Origin: Ginkgo biloba
Lineage: Eukaryota > Streptophyta > Ginkgoopsida > Ginkgoales > Ginkgoaceae
DNA length: 10,391 nt
Direction: 5' to 3'
Assembly: GCA_024626585.1 (NCBI GenBank)
Contig: JANKJI010000003.1
Coordinates: forward strand, 46,489,452 to 46,499,842
A model generated the notes under the pieces. The model was not told where the DNA came from, searched no databases, and saw only the letters and a program-made list of their open reading frames with translations. How positions within the stretch are numbered: position 1 is the first letter of the stretch; each line of letters begins with the position of its first letter. This document shows, one piece after another, positions 1 through 7,255 of the stretch. Both the position numbers and the translations under genes were made by a program.

Positions 1-960
1 ACAAGTGAAATGCTATGAACCAAAAGAAGAATGATAATGAAAGAAAGAGGTTTCAAGAGTATAAGGGTCGAACAAAGATCCAACAACTTTAAGGCACTTA
101 AAAATTTTAATTATTGTCATAAGTTATTGCAAGGAAATATAAGGTACGATAATCTGGCCACATATCACAACATGTAAAGATGGGAAAAAGTTGTAGGTGG
201 CTACAAAAGAGCCAAATATCACCTAAAATAGGGATAAAAGAGAGTTGCATACTTGGAAAATTCGATTAAAGGAAATTTAATGTCATTTACCATGACATAA
301 TAACAATTGCAAAGAATTGTGAAAAAGTATGTACGATTGTGAGATGAACAAAAGGTTACGATAAGATAAAAGTAGAAAAAAACCTTACAACAAAAGATAA
401 AAAGAGAATTTAAGTGTCACAAGTCGTGACATAAAGAAAGAAAAGGAAAACCTCATAATTACTAGTAAAAAGTGCAAATACTTACAATAAGACAAAACAA
501 AGGATACTTATCCTAAGTTGCAATCTAGTACCATATTCCACAAATGTGGTAAAAGCCAGTGATGCATCATAAGTCAATGATGAAGAGCAAATCCAACAGA
601 CATAATTAAGTCCCATAATTCTCAAAAAGCAATAATAGGCATAAAATCAACTATGTACAACAGTGAATCCATATTAATGGAAAACTTTGAGCACAATTAC
701 TAAGAAATTTATTAAGTGATTGAATGATTAGAGCATTTAAGCGATCTAGCAAATTTAGAGCGAGTTGAATTGATTGTTCAAGAGATTATACAGTAAAGTG
801 GTGACAAGAGTGTTTGGAGCAAAGTTGTAACAGGGAATTCAAAGCAATAATGCAGAGTGATTGCAAAAATGGGGTTTTATAAAGCCAAGATAGTATATTC
901 AGAGTATTGTCAAGGACTATTTGTAGGTAGCTAAATTAAAAAATGGCAGGTTAATAATGG
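1..960. other. A-rich non-coding stretch upstream of gag-like remnant
   Basis: No open frame of useful length and no protein similarity that I recognise on either strand. The + strand is strongly A- and purine-biased, as the coding strand of LTR retrotransposons often is, while the DNA beyond about 5,550 is T-rich. This suggests, without proving, that the stretch is the 5' leader or the unrecognisable start of gag of the element downstream. A small palindrome CCACAAATGTGG lies near 538-549, and a short phrase like TGTAGGTGGCTA recurs near 193 and 921. I find no copy of the LTR-like sequence at 5540-6265 here, so it does not look like a 5' LTR. Confidence 0.4.
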
Positions 961-1800
961 AATTGTACCCAAATATGGTGGTCAGAGATACCATTCTACC
1001 TCATTAGAAAAAATACCATGACATTGCTATCAAGATTTCCATGCAGGTAAGGTTGAAGAAATATAAGGCAGAGCTTAAGGAATGGTTTGATAAGAATCAC
1101 TTTAATAAGATATTAATGTTTCCTAGAATCATCCAAAGCTCAAATTTAGTAAAAATTCTTTATTTTGGTGAAGGTTAATTTATAGATAAAGAGAAAAAAC
1201 ATATAAATCTCTAGTATCTAGTTGGAATGAGTTTGTGACCCTTTGGATACATAATTTTTATTTAGTAGGCTGGGTGGATGAGAAAATGATGTAGTGGTAT
1301 AGCTTGAGGTAGAAAGTAAACCATAATGTAATTGATTATAATATTAGGTGTCATTCCCTTGAAATTATATTATAAATTAGAGATGTAAATATGTCTAAAT
1401 TTATAAAAATATCCAAGTAGAAATGGATTTTTGTCACATGGGAACATTAGTAGATGCATATAGGTATTCCTTCAAGATTGAAGAGAAGACAACTAGGAAA
1501 TAAAAAATAAAGAATCAACCTACAAGTGGAAGTAAGTTCATAAACTTTAAGGAGGCATGTCCAAATTTAAGGTTTTTTACAATTTTTAAAAGAAATAAGG
1601 TAATAAAAATACCCAAAAGAAACATAATCCTCCTAAGAAATAAGACCAAAATTGTCATAAGAAAGGTGCAAATAAGTAGTGATAAGATACTAGGATAAAA
1701 TATTAACCAAAATATGGGAAAAAAAGGTGTGACCATCACCAAATAATTAGTCATTTTAATGAAGAGTGTTGGATTCAAAAGAAGGCATACAATTTGCTAG
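961..1800 (+). pseudogene. Probable gag remnant
   Basis: Assigned mainly from its place directly upstream of the protease remnant and from the zinc-knuckle-like motif at its end. Short open pieces exist, for example one reading VRLKKYKAELKEWFDKNHF (about 1,040-1,100) and one reading WVDEKMM followed by a stop and WY (about 1,272-1,300). The latter faintly recalls the conserved tryptophan region of plant gypsy capsid proteins, but I cannot align it with confidence. From about 1,500 the stretch is rich in Lys and Arg codons, as expected for a nucleocapsid. There are many stops and no intact start codon context. In the family, Gag forms the virus-like particle and binds the RNA. The minus-strand open frame at 1515-1778 is a shadow and is not called. 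Confidence 0.5.
1728..1769 (+). other. Zinc-knuckle-like CX2HX4HX4C motif of gag
   Basis: One frame reads CDHHQIISHFNEEC followed by W, spaced exactly C-X2-H-X4-H-X4-C. This is the retroviral knuckle spacing with the second Cys replaced by His, a variant I know from plant gypsy nucleocapsids that carry an xFHxxxGHxxxEC type motif. It lies between a Lys/Arg-rich stretch and the protease remnant, where a nucleocapsid belongs. A 14-residue match in decayed DNA could arise by chance, but position and spacing together make it credible. Confidence 0.55.
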
Positions 1801-1928
1801 CCTAGTTAGTAAAAGGCTAAGAAAAGGAGATAGTCACTGACCTAGATGATCTAAATAAACTTATAGTGCACATGGATTGATACTTAAGAGAAGGAGAGTA
1901 TATTTCATACTCACATAAGAGTGAATAT

Positions 1929-2280
1929 CCCTTATATATCATCTTAAAAAATTATAGTCAAATGAACTTGATTTCAAGTGCCATGAAGGAGAGATTGGGA
2001 TTGCCTACAACCCCACACATGAATCCTTATAATTTGAAATGGATGTAATGAGTCACAAATAGTGATATAACATAGAAATAATTTATAATATTTAGAATTT
2101 ATCCATTGGAACATGAAATTATTTATGATTTTATAAATTTATATGTGCATGATGTGATTTTTATCAAGCCATATATGTGGGATTGCACTACCTAATACAA
2201 TATAATACCTCATCAATATTGATTATTAAAATATATAAAAGTGTATGCAGTGAATAATAAGGTTATAATAAATGGGAATA
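1929..2280 (+). pseudogene. Retrotransposon aspartic protease remnant
   Basis: Frame 3 is open from 1929 to 2045 and contains YSQMNLISSAMKERLGLP followed by TTPHMNPYNLKWM. This matches the gypsy protease pattern in which a D-S/N-G-S-Q active site is followed by NLIS and a His-Pro-x-Pro-Tyr-x-x-x-Trp segment. At the active-site position the sequence reads K-N-Y-S-Q (1947-1961), so the catalytic Asp and the following Gly are both lost. After stops at 2046 and 2049, another frame reads VHDVIFIKPYMWD (about 2,146-2,184), matching the C-terminal D-V-x-x-G-x-P-W/Y-x-x-x-D part of the fold. In the family this enzyme cleaves the Gag-Pol polyprotein. It cannot be functional here. Confidence 0.8.
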
Positions 2281-2480
2281 TATAATTAATATCATATAAT
2301 AAATAATAAAAAATTATTAAAAATATTGAGCTCTTCTCACTCTTTATGGTGAGATCGAAGACTAAGACTACTTATGAAGAGACATTAGAGAATGAAGTAT
2401 CCTCCATTAGAAATTCTCAAGAGAATGAAAATATTTTAGACTAGTTACAATATTATGAGGATATATTTTAAGTGATTAAA
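2281..2480 (+). pseudogene. Protease-RT linker of pol, decayed
   Basis: This stretch joins the protease and RT remnants. One reading gives FMVRSKTKTTYEETLENEVSS and further Glu/Ser-rich residues, typical of the variable spacer between these domains. No conserved motif is recognisable. Stops include the TAG near 2441 and the TAA near 2470. It is assigned only because homology flanks it on both sides. Confidence 0.5.
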
Positions 2481-2750
2481 TGTCTCCCATGAAGGAGGCA
2501 TGCAAATTATTCTATAGACTTCGTGCTAGGATCCCACTACCCAAAGGAATAGTGTATAGAAAGTTAGAGGTGGAGAATGAGGATATATCTAAGAAAACTA
2601 CTAATTTACTAAAAAAGGGACTCATCAAGAAACTCTAATCACCATATGGTATCCCCATTATACTTATTCCCAAGAAGGATGGCCCATGGTGAATGTGCAT
2701 TGGCTATAAAGATCTAAATAATATCATAATTTAGAATAGTCACTCTCTAA
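2480..2750 (+). pseudogene. Reverse transcriptase remnant, N-terminal (fingers) part
   Basis: Frame 3 first reads NYSIDFVLGSHYPKE (from about 2,505), matching the H-x-I-D-x-x-P-G-x-x-P segment at the start of plant gypsy RT. A one-base frame change near 2,535-2,545 moves homology to the frame of 2489, which reads PKGIVYRKLEVENEDISKKT, then LLKKGLIKKL, stop, SPYGIPIILIPKKDGPW, stop, MCIGYKDLNNII. These correspond to the conserved Leu-Gly-x-Ile, Ser-Pro-x-x-x-x-hydrophobic-Lys-Lys-Asp-Gly and Arg-x-Cys-x-Asp-Tyr-x-x-Leu-Asn blocks. Stops at 2636, 2690 and 2732 fall at or next to conserved positions; 2690 replaces the Arg before Met-Cys, as expected from a CGA-to-TGA change. The next block (Pro-Leu-Pro-x-Ile-Asp) is displaced to about 3,004 by an insertion. 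Confidence 0.88.
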
Positions 2751-3003
2751 GTTTGGCATCTCTTCCACCTACCCTCTAAATTATATAGGATCCCCTTATC
2801 TCATACTACTCATACCAATAGATATGAAACCTTGTATTGGTCCCATCCTCCATCATAGTATGAGATAAATATAGCTTTGACCCAAAGTAATAGGTAGAAT
2901 AAGTTTCTAACCAAGATATAATAATTAGTGTATCCTCATTCTAGGTAAGGTTTAAATCTTATCATCACAAAAATGATCAAGTACGGATAAGGTTTAGCTA
3001 ATA
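2751..3003. mobile_element. Small non-coding insertion inside the RT remnant
   Basis: RT homology stops at about 2,750 (Asn-Ser-His-Ser-Leu, where relatives have Asn-Arg-Tyr-Pro-Leu) and resumes at about 3,004 with RIQIDEFL (relatives: Arg-Ile-Asp-Glu-Leu-Leu). Relatives have almost no residues between these blocks, so about 250 bp are extra. The extra DNA has no coding character. It holds a perfect 13-bp inverted repeat (2796-2808 with 2856-2868) enclosing a perfect 7-bp one (2814-2820 with 2835-2841), so it can fold into a nested hairpin. I cannot define ends or a convincing target duplication; CTAA occurs near both edges (2747, 2997), which may be chance. It could be a MITE-like or foldback element, or filler DNA. 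Confidence 0.55.
2796..2868. repeat. Nested inverted repeats (13-bp and 7-bp arms)
   Basis: TTATCTCATACTA at 2796-2808 is the exact reverse complement of TAGTATGAGATAA at 2856-2868. Inside the 47-base loop, ACCAATA at 2814-2820 is the exact reverse complement of TATTGGT at 2835-2841. Both arms lie within the extra DNA that interrupts RT. No function is inferred. Confidence 0.8.
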
Positions 3004-3400
3004 GAATTCAAATTGATGAGTTTTTATATATGATCCAAGGAGTTAAATACTTCACTAATATTGATTTAAAATCAATTTTCTACCAAGTAAGGGAGAAACA
3101 AGAAGATACATATAAAATAACCTTTAAGAGTAAGCATGGACTATTTGAATGGCTCATACTCCCATTCAACTTGAAAAATACACCATCAATTTTTATATGG
3201 CTTATAGATGATGTTATTAGATAATATATGGGGTAGTTCATGTTGTTATATATTTATGATATGTTGATTTATAATAAGACTTGGATGAAGAATTTACAAC
3301 ACATATGACAAGTGTTGTAAACCTTGTAAGAAAAACATCAAGATAACACATATTCATTTTACATGTAATGAATTTATTAGTTGGAATTTATAATTGAGGA
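3004..3400 (+). pseudogene. Reverse transcriptase remnant, palm part
   Basis: This is the best-preserved piece. It is open in frame 3 from 3030 to the stop at 3222-3224 and homologous from about 3,004. It reads GVKYFTNIDLKSIFYQVR, then KITFKSKHGLFEWLILPF and NLKNTPSIF, the standard gypsy blocks with the first catalytic Asp (FTNID) kept and the L-P-F-x-L-x-N-x-P block recognisable. The same frame continues past stops at 3222 and 3234 to LLYIYDMLIYN (3243-3275). There the Y-x-D-D catalytic box reads Y-I-Y-D (3249-3260); the first Asp of the pair is now Tyr, one base from GAT. Further downstream the palm/thumb is eroded. In the family this domain copies element RNA into cDNA. It must be inactive here. 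Confidence 0.93.
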
Positions 3401-4030
3401 ACATGGTATATGTGTTGACCCACAAAATATTCAAGTACTACAAATTTTGACCACTTCTAGCAACTTGAGTAAGTTGTGGAGTTATTGAGGCTTAATGAGT
3501 TTATATCATTGATTCATATTGGGGTTTTCACATGTGGAATGGAACCTAAATCAACTATTAAAAGGGAGAAAGAGTAATTTTATATGGACTGTCAAATAAC
3601 AATAAATATTTGAGAATATCAAGAAAAAGTTGTACAATGCTTTGGTGTTGGATTTACTATATTTATAACTTAGAGATTAAGATGGATGCTTCATAATATA
3701 CCATGGGATAAGTGAGTATACAACATAGGAATCCCATGGTAGATCATAGTAATGCCTTCAATGATGTTATAATAAGGTACTCTACTTATGATCATGTGAT
3801 TTATACCATTGTGCAAGTAGTAAAATACTAGGGGAATTATATTCTTGCTAAAGAAACAATGATCCATTCTAACCATCAATCATTTCAATTTCTACATACT
3901 CAGTATAACATAAATAATGGGTATCATAAGAAGTGGATAACTTATCTACAGTAGTTTCATTTAGTAATAAATTCTAAAAAAATTATATAAATAATATGGT
4001 AGTTGATTATTTAAGTTAATGACCAATGTT
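3400..4030 (+). pseudogene. RT thumb/connection and RNase H remnant
   Basis: Frame 3 from 3405 reads GICVDPQNIQVLQILTTSS, then LSKLWSY, stop, GLMSLYH, stop, and later IFENIKKKLYNALVLDL. These match the Gly-Ile-x-x-Asp-Pro-x-Lys and F-x-x-L-K-x-x-L-x-x-x-P-V-L segments linking RT and RNase H. Near 3,665 homology shifts to frame 1, giving IKMDAS (3676-3693), with the first RNase H Asp kept, then VDHSNAFNDVIIRYSTYDHV (relatives have Ser-Lys-Lys-Leu and RYSTYDKE). The catalytic Glu is Val at 3796-3798, and the next catalytic Asp is Asn at 3871-3873 (Ser-Asn-His for Thr/Ser-Asp-His). The last Asp survives in VVDYLS (3999-4016) in another frame. The minus-strand open frame at 3691-3879 is a shadow of this domain. 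Confidence 0.9.
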
Positions 4031-4079
4031 TACTATACTCACTACATTGGATACAAAAGAGTATGACCTCCATTATTTT

Positions 4080-5175
4080 CCTAAAATGTGTGTTGATGAT
4101 TTTGATTTCAATGTTGTTATGCTTCACTGAAAAAACAACAAGTGGTGTAAGATTATAATTTGTAAGATGGACTATTAAATATCATGGGATAATTATGTGT
4201 AATGGTTGGATACACAAGGTGAAATCTAATTAGAAAAGCTCACTATTCTAAAGTGGTAGGGTAATCTAGATAAAAAAGATTAAACATGCTTTACAATAGT
4301 AATTTTATTGGCCAAAGTGGAAGAAAAATGTTACTAACCATGTTAAGTCATGTGTTTCTTATTGTATTACAAAGCCAACAAATAGTAAAATAGGACTCTA
4401 CAAACCACTATTAGTTCTAATAAGGTCTTTGAAATCCATTTTGATGGATTTCTTGGGAGGACTACCATGTACTTAGCCAAAGAATGACTATATCATGGTG
4501 GTTATGGACATATTTTTCAAGATGGTGATATTAATTCCATGCTAGAAGATTATTATAGCTATAGAGTTAGTCCATTTATTTTTGACACATTTATCGGTTT
4601 ATTTTGGTTTTCCAATGTCTATCATTTCTTATAGGAATAATAGGTTTCTTTATCATTTTTTAGAAGACATTGTGGCATATGATGGACACTAAGCTATATC
4701 ACTCTACTTCTTTTCATCCTCAAATTGATGGATATTCTAAGGTGGAAAACTAAACCATTGTACACTTATTAAGGATCTATCACCATAAACATATAAGTAA
4801 TTGGGATGAAATATTTTATTACATTCAATATGCATATAATGGAGCATTTCATATCTCAATAAACCATATCCCATTTATGTCATGTCTAGGTTCTTAGTTG
4901 ATGGATTTTTTGAAAATAACATTTAAGGCTCTAATGATGGCCACTTCACCTTAAACATTAAATAAATAGGATAAAGTTGTAAAATTTATAGATCACATTT
5001 GGAAAATATGTAAGGAGGAGGAGAAAATTCTAATTCACATGTAGCTGAAGTACAAGCTACGGCATGACAAACATAGAGATGGTCATGATTTTCATATTAG
5101 TGATAAGGTATGGATATGTTTACATATAAATTACTTTAAAGGAAAGAATAAGAAGATGTTTCCAATTAGATATGG
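4080..5175 (+). pseudogene. Integrase remnant (zinc-binding and catalytic core)
   Basis: Frame 1 reads WPKWKKNVTNHVKSCVSYC (4309-4365), the Cys half of the N-terminal HHCC zinc site. The second Cys appears to have become Tyr, and the His half upstream is barely legible. The core follows: SILMDFLGGLP (4438-4470) with the first catalytic Asp kept, NDYIMVVMD, and YFGFPMSIISYRNNRF (about 4,597-4,644). There the second catalytic Asp (S-D-R in relatives) is Tyr at 4630-4632. After a frame change the sequence gives TKLYHSTSFHPQIDGYSK; the third catalytic residue, Glu in Q-T-E-R/V, is Lys at 4739-4741. NWDEILYYIQYAYNGAFH and then LRHDKHRDGHDFHISDKVWI follow. In the family this enzyme inserts cDNA into the chromosome. 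All DDE residues but one are gone. Confidence 0.92.
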
Positions 5176-5307
5176 CCTTATACGATTATGGAAAAGGTCA
5201 TTGAAAATTCCTTCAAGATAGATATACTATTGTATTTTGGTTTACATCTAATATTTAACATAGACATGTGCAAGCCTTATATAGCCCCCTTATTAAATAA
5301 TTAGATA
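5176..5307 (+). pseudogene. Integrase C-terminal barrel remnant
   Basis: Before 5,175 homology (IRYG) is in frame 2. It continues one frame over at 5176 as PYTIMEKVIENSFKIDIL, then LHLIFNIDMCKPYIAPLLNN and a stop (5305-5307). This matches the R-Y-x-G-P-F/Y-x-I-x-x-K-I/V-x-x-N-x-F/Y-x-x-x-L block and the H-x-V/I-F-N-V-x-x-x-K-P/L-Y ending of plant gypsy integrases. A one-base deletion at the Gly codon (GG-CCT) explains the frame change. Confidence 0.85.
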
Positions 5308-5515
5308 GTATACCATATGTGCCAAGAAATTTAGAGCTATATTTTATGACTCAATTCCCAATAGTTATATTTTAGATGATTGAACTAAGAAAAGTTGATA
5401 GAAGGATATTCCCTTGTTCAAGATTATGAAAGCAAGGCAATATCCATACCAAGCAAATTGGTATTCAGAATAACAAGTAAAAGTAAAATTTTCATCACTA
5501 TACTAAAAAGCAATG
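5308..5515 (+). pseudogene. Pol C-terminal tail, chromodomain-like or family-specific
   Basis: Frame 2 carries a gapped similarity to the tail after integrase in many plant gypsy elements: SYILDD, stop, TKKS (about 5,363-5,394), then PYQANWYSE, stop, QVKVKFSSLY (5444-5500). Relatives have a hydrophobic-Leu-Asp block, a Lys/Arg-rich link, then a Trp-Lys-Gly-x-x-x-x-x-A-x-W segment and an x-V-x-x-x-F-x-x-L end. Only the A-x-W and the final block are clear, and the aromatic cage of a true chromodomain cannot be traced. In the family such tails help choose insertion sites. At least four in-frame stops are present. Confidence 0.5.
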
Positions 5516-5574
5516 AGGGACCATTAATCTTAAGGGATAACACATGATCTAGGTGTCCTTGGGTCAAAAATTTT

Positions 5575-5619
5575 ATTTTATATAGAAATTTTCTTTTCAA
5601 ATAAAGTTCTATATAAAAT
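5575..5619. repeat. Perfect 13-bp inverted repeat, 19-base loop
   Basis: ATTTTATATAGAA at 5575-5587 is the exact reverse complement of TTCTATATAAAAT at 5607-5619. It lies just downstream of the pol tail. It is AT-rich, so chance is a fair explanation; it could also be the edge of a small foldback element. Confidence 0.6.
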
Positions 5620-5740
5620 TATATCCATTTTCTAAATAGTCAATTTATTGATATAATTGGAAAAAATCTATATAGTTTCATCCTTTCTTCAAAGAAGAAA
5701 AGTTGTATATTTTTTATTAGCTTAAAAATGATTCCGAGAA

Positions 5741-5815
5741 TGGAAAAAATGGAGCTATAATTTGAATGTTATGACTAAAATAGTAAAAGCTTGTCATGGA
5801 GTGGAAAAAATGGAG
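5741..5815 (+). repeat. 14-bp direct repeat, 61-bp spacing
   Basis: TGGAAAAAATGGAG occurs at 5741-5754 and 5802-5815. The second copy is followed by GGATATTTCCCAC, which pairs imperfectly with GTGGAAA at its start. It is purine-rich. Relics of U3 subrepeats are possible; no function is claimed. Confidence 0.6.
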
Positions 5816-6269
5816 GGATATTTCCCACAACCATGTAATAGAAAGTATATTGAGATACCACCATAAATATGTCCATATTCTAAAAAATAGTATGGTTAAG
5901 ATTTACTTTAGAGGGAGTTAGAAGTATAAGTTGGAAAATTAGAATCTTAGAGTGGGTGTTTTTAATTTTGGTACCTTTTTTTGGTATTGCTAGAAAAGAA
6001 CATATAGTAGATCCTACAAGAGGACCTTATTTTCACTAGTTAACCTTGTCTAGGTAATATATAGAGGTAATTTACTATTTATATATACCTATATATCCAT
6101 ATAAATATATTTTAATATTTGGGGTTATTATTATCCTCAAGTAATTTATTTATATTCTTCAATTGAATGAAAAACTATGAGAAGTATTTTACTTACTAGT
6201 ATAAATTTATCAACCCTCATCCTTTTCAGAGTTGGTTGGTCCTTCTCATTCAAGTGGCCATTAGAATTG

Positions 6270-7255
6270 ATTACATGGAATCATACACCATCAATATAAG
6301 TATAATAGGGAATAATTAAATGGGGAACCACCACGCTCTTGATTCCATATTTGGTGAAAGGGTAGTTTAAGAGAAAAAACACCCATAATACATAAACATT
6401 AGTAATTTTTGGGGAATTTGGACTTCCTAAGCCCATTCCAAGCATAATATAAGGGAAATTAACATTATTACACCATTTATAAAATAATATTAGGTAATTA
6501 TTCATTTTTTAACCATCATGAGTTCAATTCCACACTTGGTGAGATGGTAATTTTAAGAAAATAACCTAAAATAGGCTAAACAGTCATTATGAAGGAACTA
6601 AGACTTCTCAAGCCCACCCCAAGCATACTAGAAGGGTGTTTTATATAAGTTCACCCTTTTTAGGAGTGAATTAAGGATTTTATTAGTGTATAAACATTTT
6701 ATTATTAATTCTATTGTTGATATAATCATAATTTTGAGAAAACCACATCAAATAAGCCAAAAGTAATGATTTTAGAGGAATTGAGACTTTTTTAGTCGAT
6801 CTTAGGAATAATATAAGGGAAATTTATGTGATTCCACAATATATTAAACTTGATTAGGGAATATATTAGTGGTTAACTATTTAAATATTGATTCCATTCT
6901 TGGTGAAATGGTAATTTAAATTATAAAACCACTTGAAATGTGCCAAAATGGCCCTATTGGGGAACCAAGACTTCTCAAGGCATTTTGGGTGCAATATTAG
7001 GTGTTTTAAATAATTTCACATTAAATTATATAATAATAAAGAATAATTTAATCAAGAATCATTACGTGCTCAATTTTATGGTTGAGGTGATGGTAATTTT
7101 AAAGAAAATAACTAAAATAGGCAAAAAATAGTGATTTTAGGGGGAGTTAGGACTTTCTAGGCCCATCTTAAGTAGAATATAAGGGTGTTTATATGATTCC
7201 ACATTATAAAAAATTATATTATGGAATAATTATTTATGTTGATGTGAAATGGAGA
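6270..7255. repeat. Satellite-like tandem repeat, block 1 (about 5 monomers of ~182 bp)
   Basis: A recurring phrase, best written CTTGATTCCATGCTTGGTGA, is followed by a GATGGTAATTT phrase, then TAAGAAAACCACCTAAAATG and, about 40 bp later, GACTTCTCAAGCCCATCCCA, with an AAGCATAATATGAGGG phrase after it. Starts are at about 6,341, 6,525, 6,707, 6,890 and 7,071, a spacing of 181-184 bp. A partial tail (ACACCATCAATATAAGTATA) precedes the first at about 6,280-6,300, and the next unit breaks off after about 15 bp at 7,241-7,255. Copies are strongly diverged by eye. The monomer starting at 6,890 belongs to subtype A (GGCCCTATTGGGGAACCAAG); the others are subtype B. Open frames at 6281-6505 and 6940-7131 are accidents of this repeat and are not genes. 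Confidence 0.85.

Larger units (their letters stand above)
961..5530 (+). mobile_element. Degenerate Ty3/gypsy LTR retrotransposon, internal gag-pol region
   Basis: Pieces of conceptual translation on the + strand follow the Ty3/gypsy order: zinc knuckle, protease, reverse transcriptase, RNase H, integrase. Integrase lying after RNase H distinguishes Ty3/gypsy from Ty1/copia. The best pieces are NLISSAMKERLGLPTTPH (protease), FTNIDLKSIFYQVR (RT), NDYIMVVMD and FHPQIDGYSKVEN (integrase), and LRHDKHRDGHDFHISDKVWI (integrase C-terminal part). The frame changes many times and stops occur every few tens of codons, so no full protein can be made. The copy could move only if enzymes came from elsewhere, and no LTR pair is visible to allow that. 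The plant Ty3/gypsy assignment is firm; the lineage within it is not resolved. Confidence 0.93.
5540..6265 (+). repeat. Candidate degraded 3' LTR / 3' untranslated part
   Basis: This non-coding DNA directly follows the pol tail, where the polypurine tract and 3' LTR of the element belong. LTR-like traits are a TATA-rich stretch at about 6,069-6,112 and a downstream block (about 6,120-6,175) with T-rich stretches and a CAATTGAATGAAAA phrase, like the R/U5 of many plant gypsy LTRs. It is bounded on the right by the satellite block. I cannot find clean TG...CA ends, a polypurine tract or a matching 5' LTR, so the extent is a guess. A 13-bp inverted repeat (5575-5587 with 5607-5619) and a 14-bp direct repeat (5741-5754 and 5802-5815) lie inside it. 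Confidence 0.4.

Noticed and set aside
220-239. CACCTAAAATAGGGATAAAA, resembling the satellite phrase near 8,296 (CACCTAAAATGGGATAAATA)
   Set aside because: A single short AT-rich match with no other monomer phrase around it; most likely chance.
976-987. Possible primer binding site: TGGTGGTCAGAG resembles the plant initiator-tRNA-Met site (TGGTATCAGAGC)
   Set aside because: It needs an extra base and substitutions. The DNA just upstream does not resemble the LTR-like stretch at 5540-6265, so no LTR would end there.
1515-1778. Minus-strand open frame of 87 codons, hydrophobic
   Set aside because: It lies opposite the gag/zinc-knuckle region. The hydrophobic residues arise from T-rich antisense of Lys-rich coding DNA, and there is no domain.
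3691-3879. Minus-strand open frame of 62 codons
   Set aside because: Antisense of the RNase H remnant, which has clear sense-strand homology.
6069-6112. TATA-box promoter
   Set aside because: The surrounding DNA is so AT-rich that TATA-like strings are expected by chance. It is mentioned only as a weak trait of the LTR candidate.
6281-6505. Minus-strand open frame of 74 codons
   Set aside because: It falls inside satellite monomers. Other monomers do not keep the frame.
6940-7131. Plus-strand open frame of 63 codons
   Set aside because: It crosses a monomer boundary in the tandem repeat and is not kept in other units.
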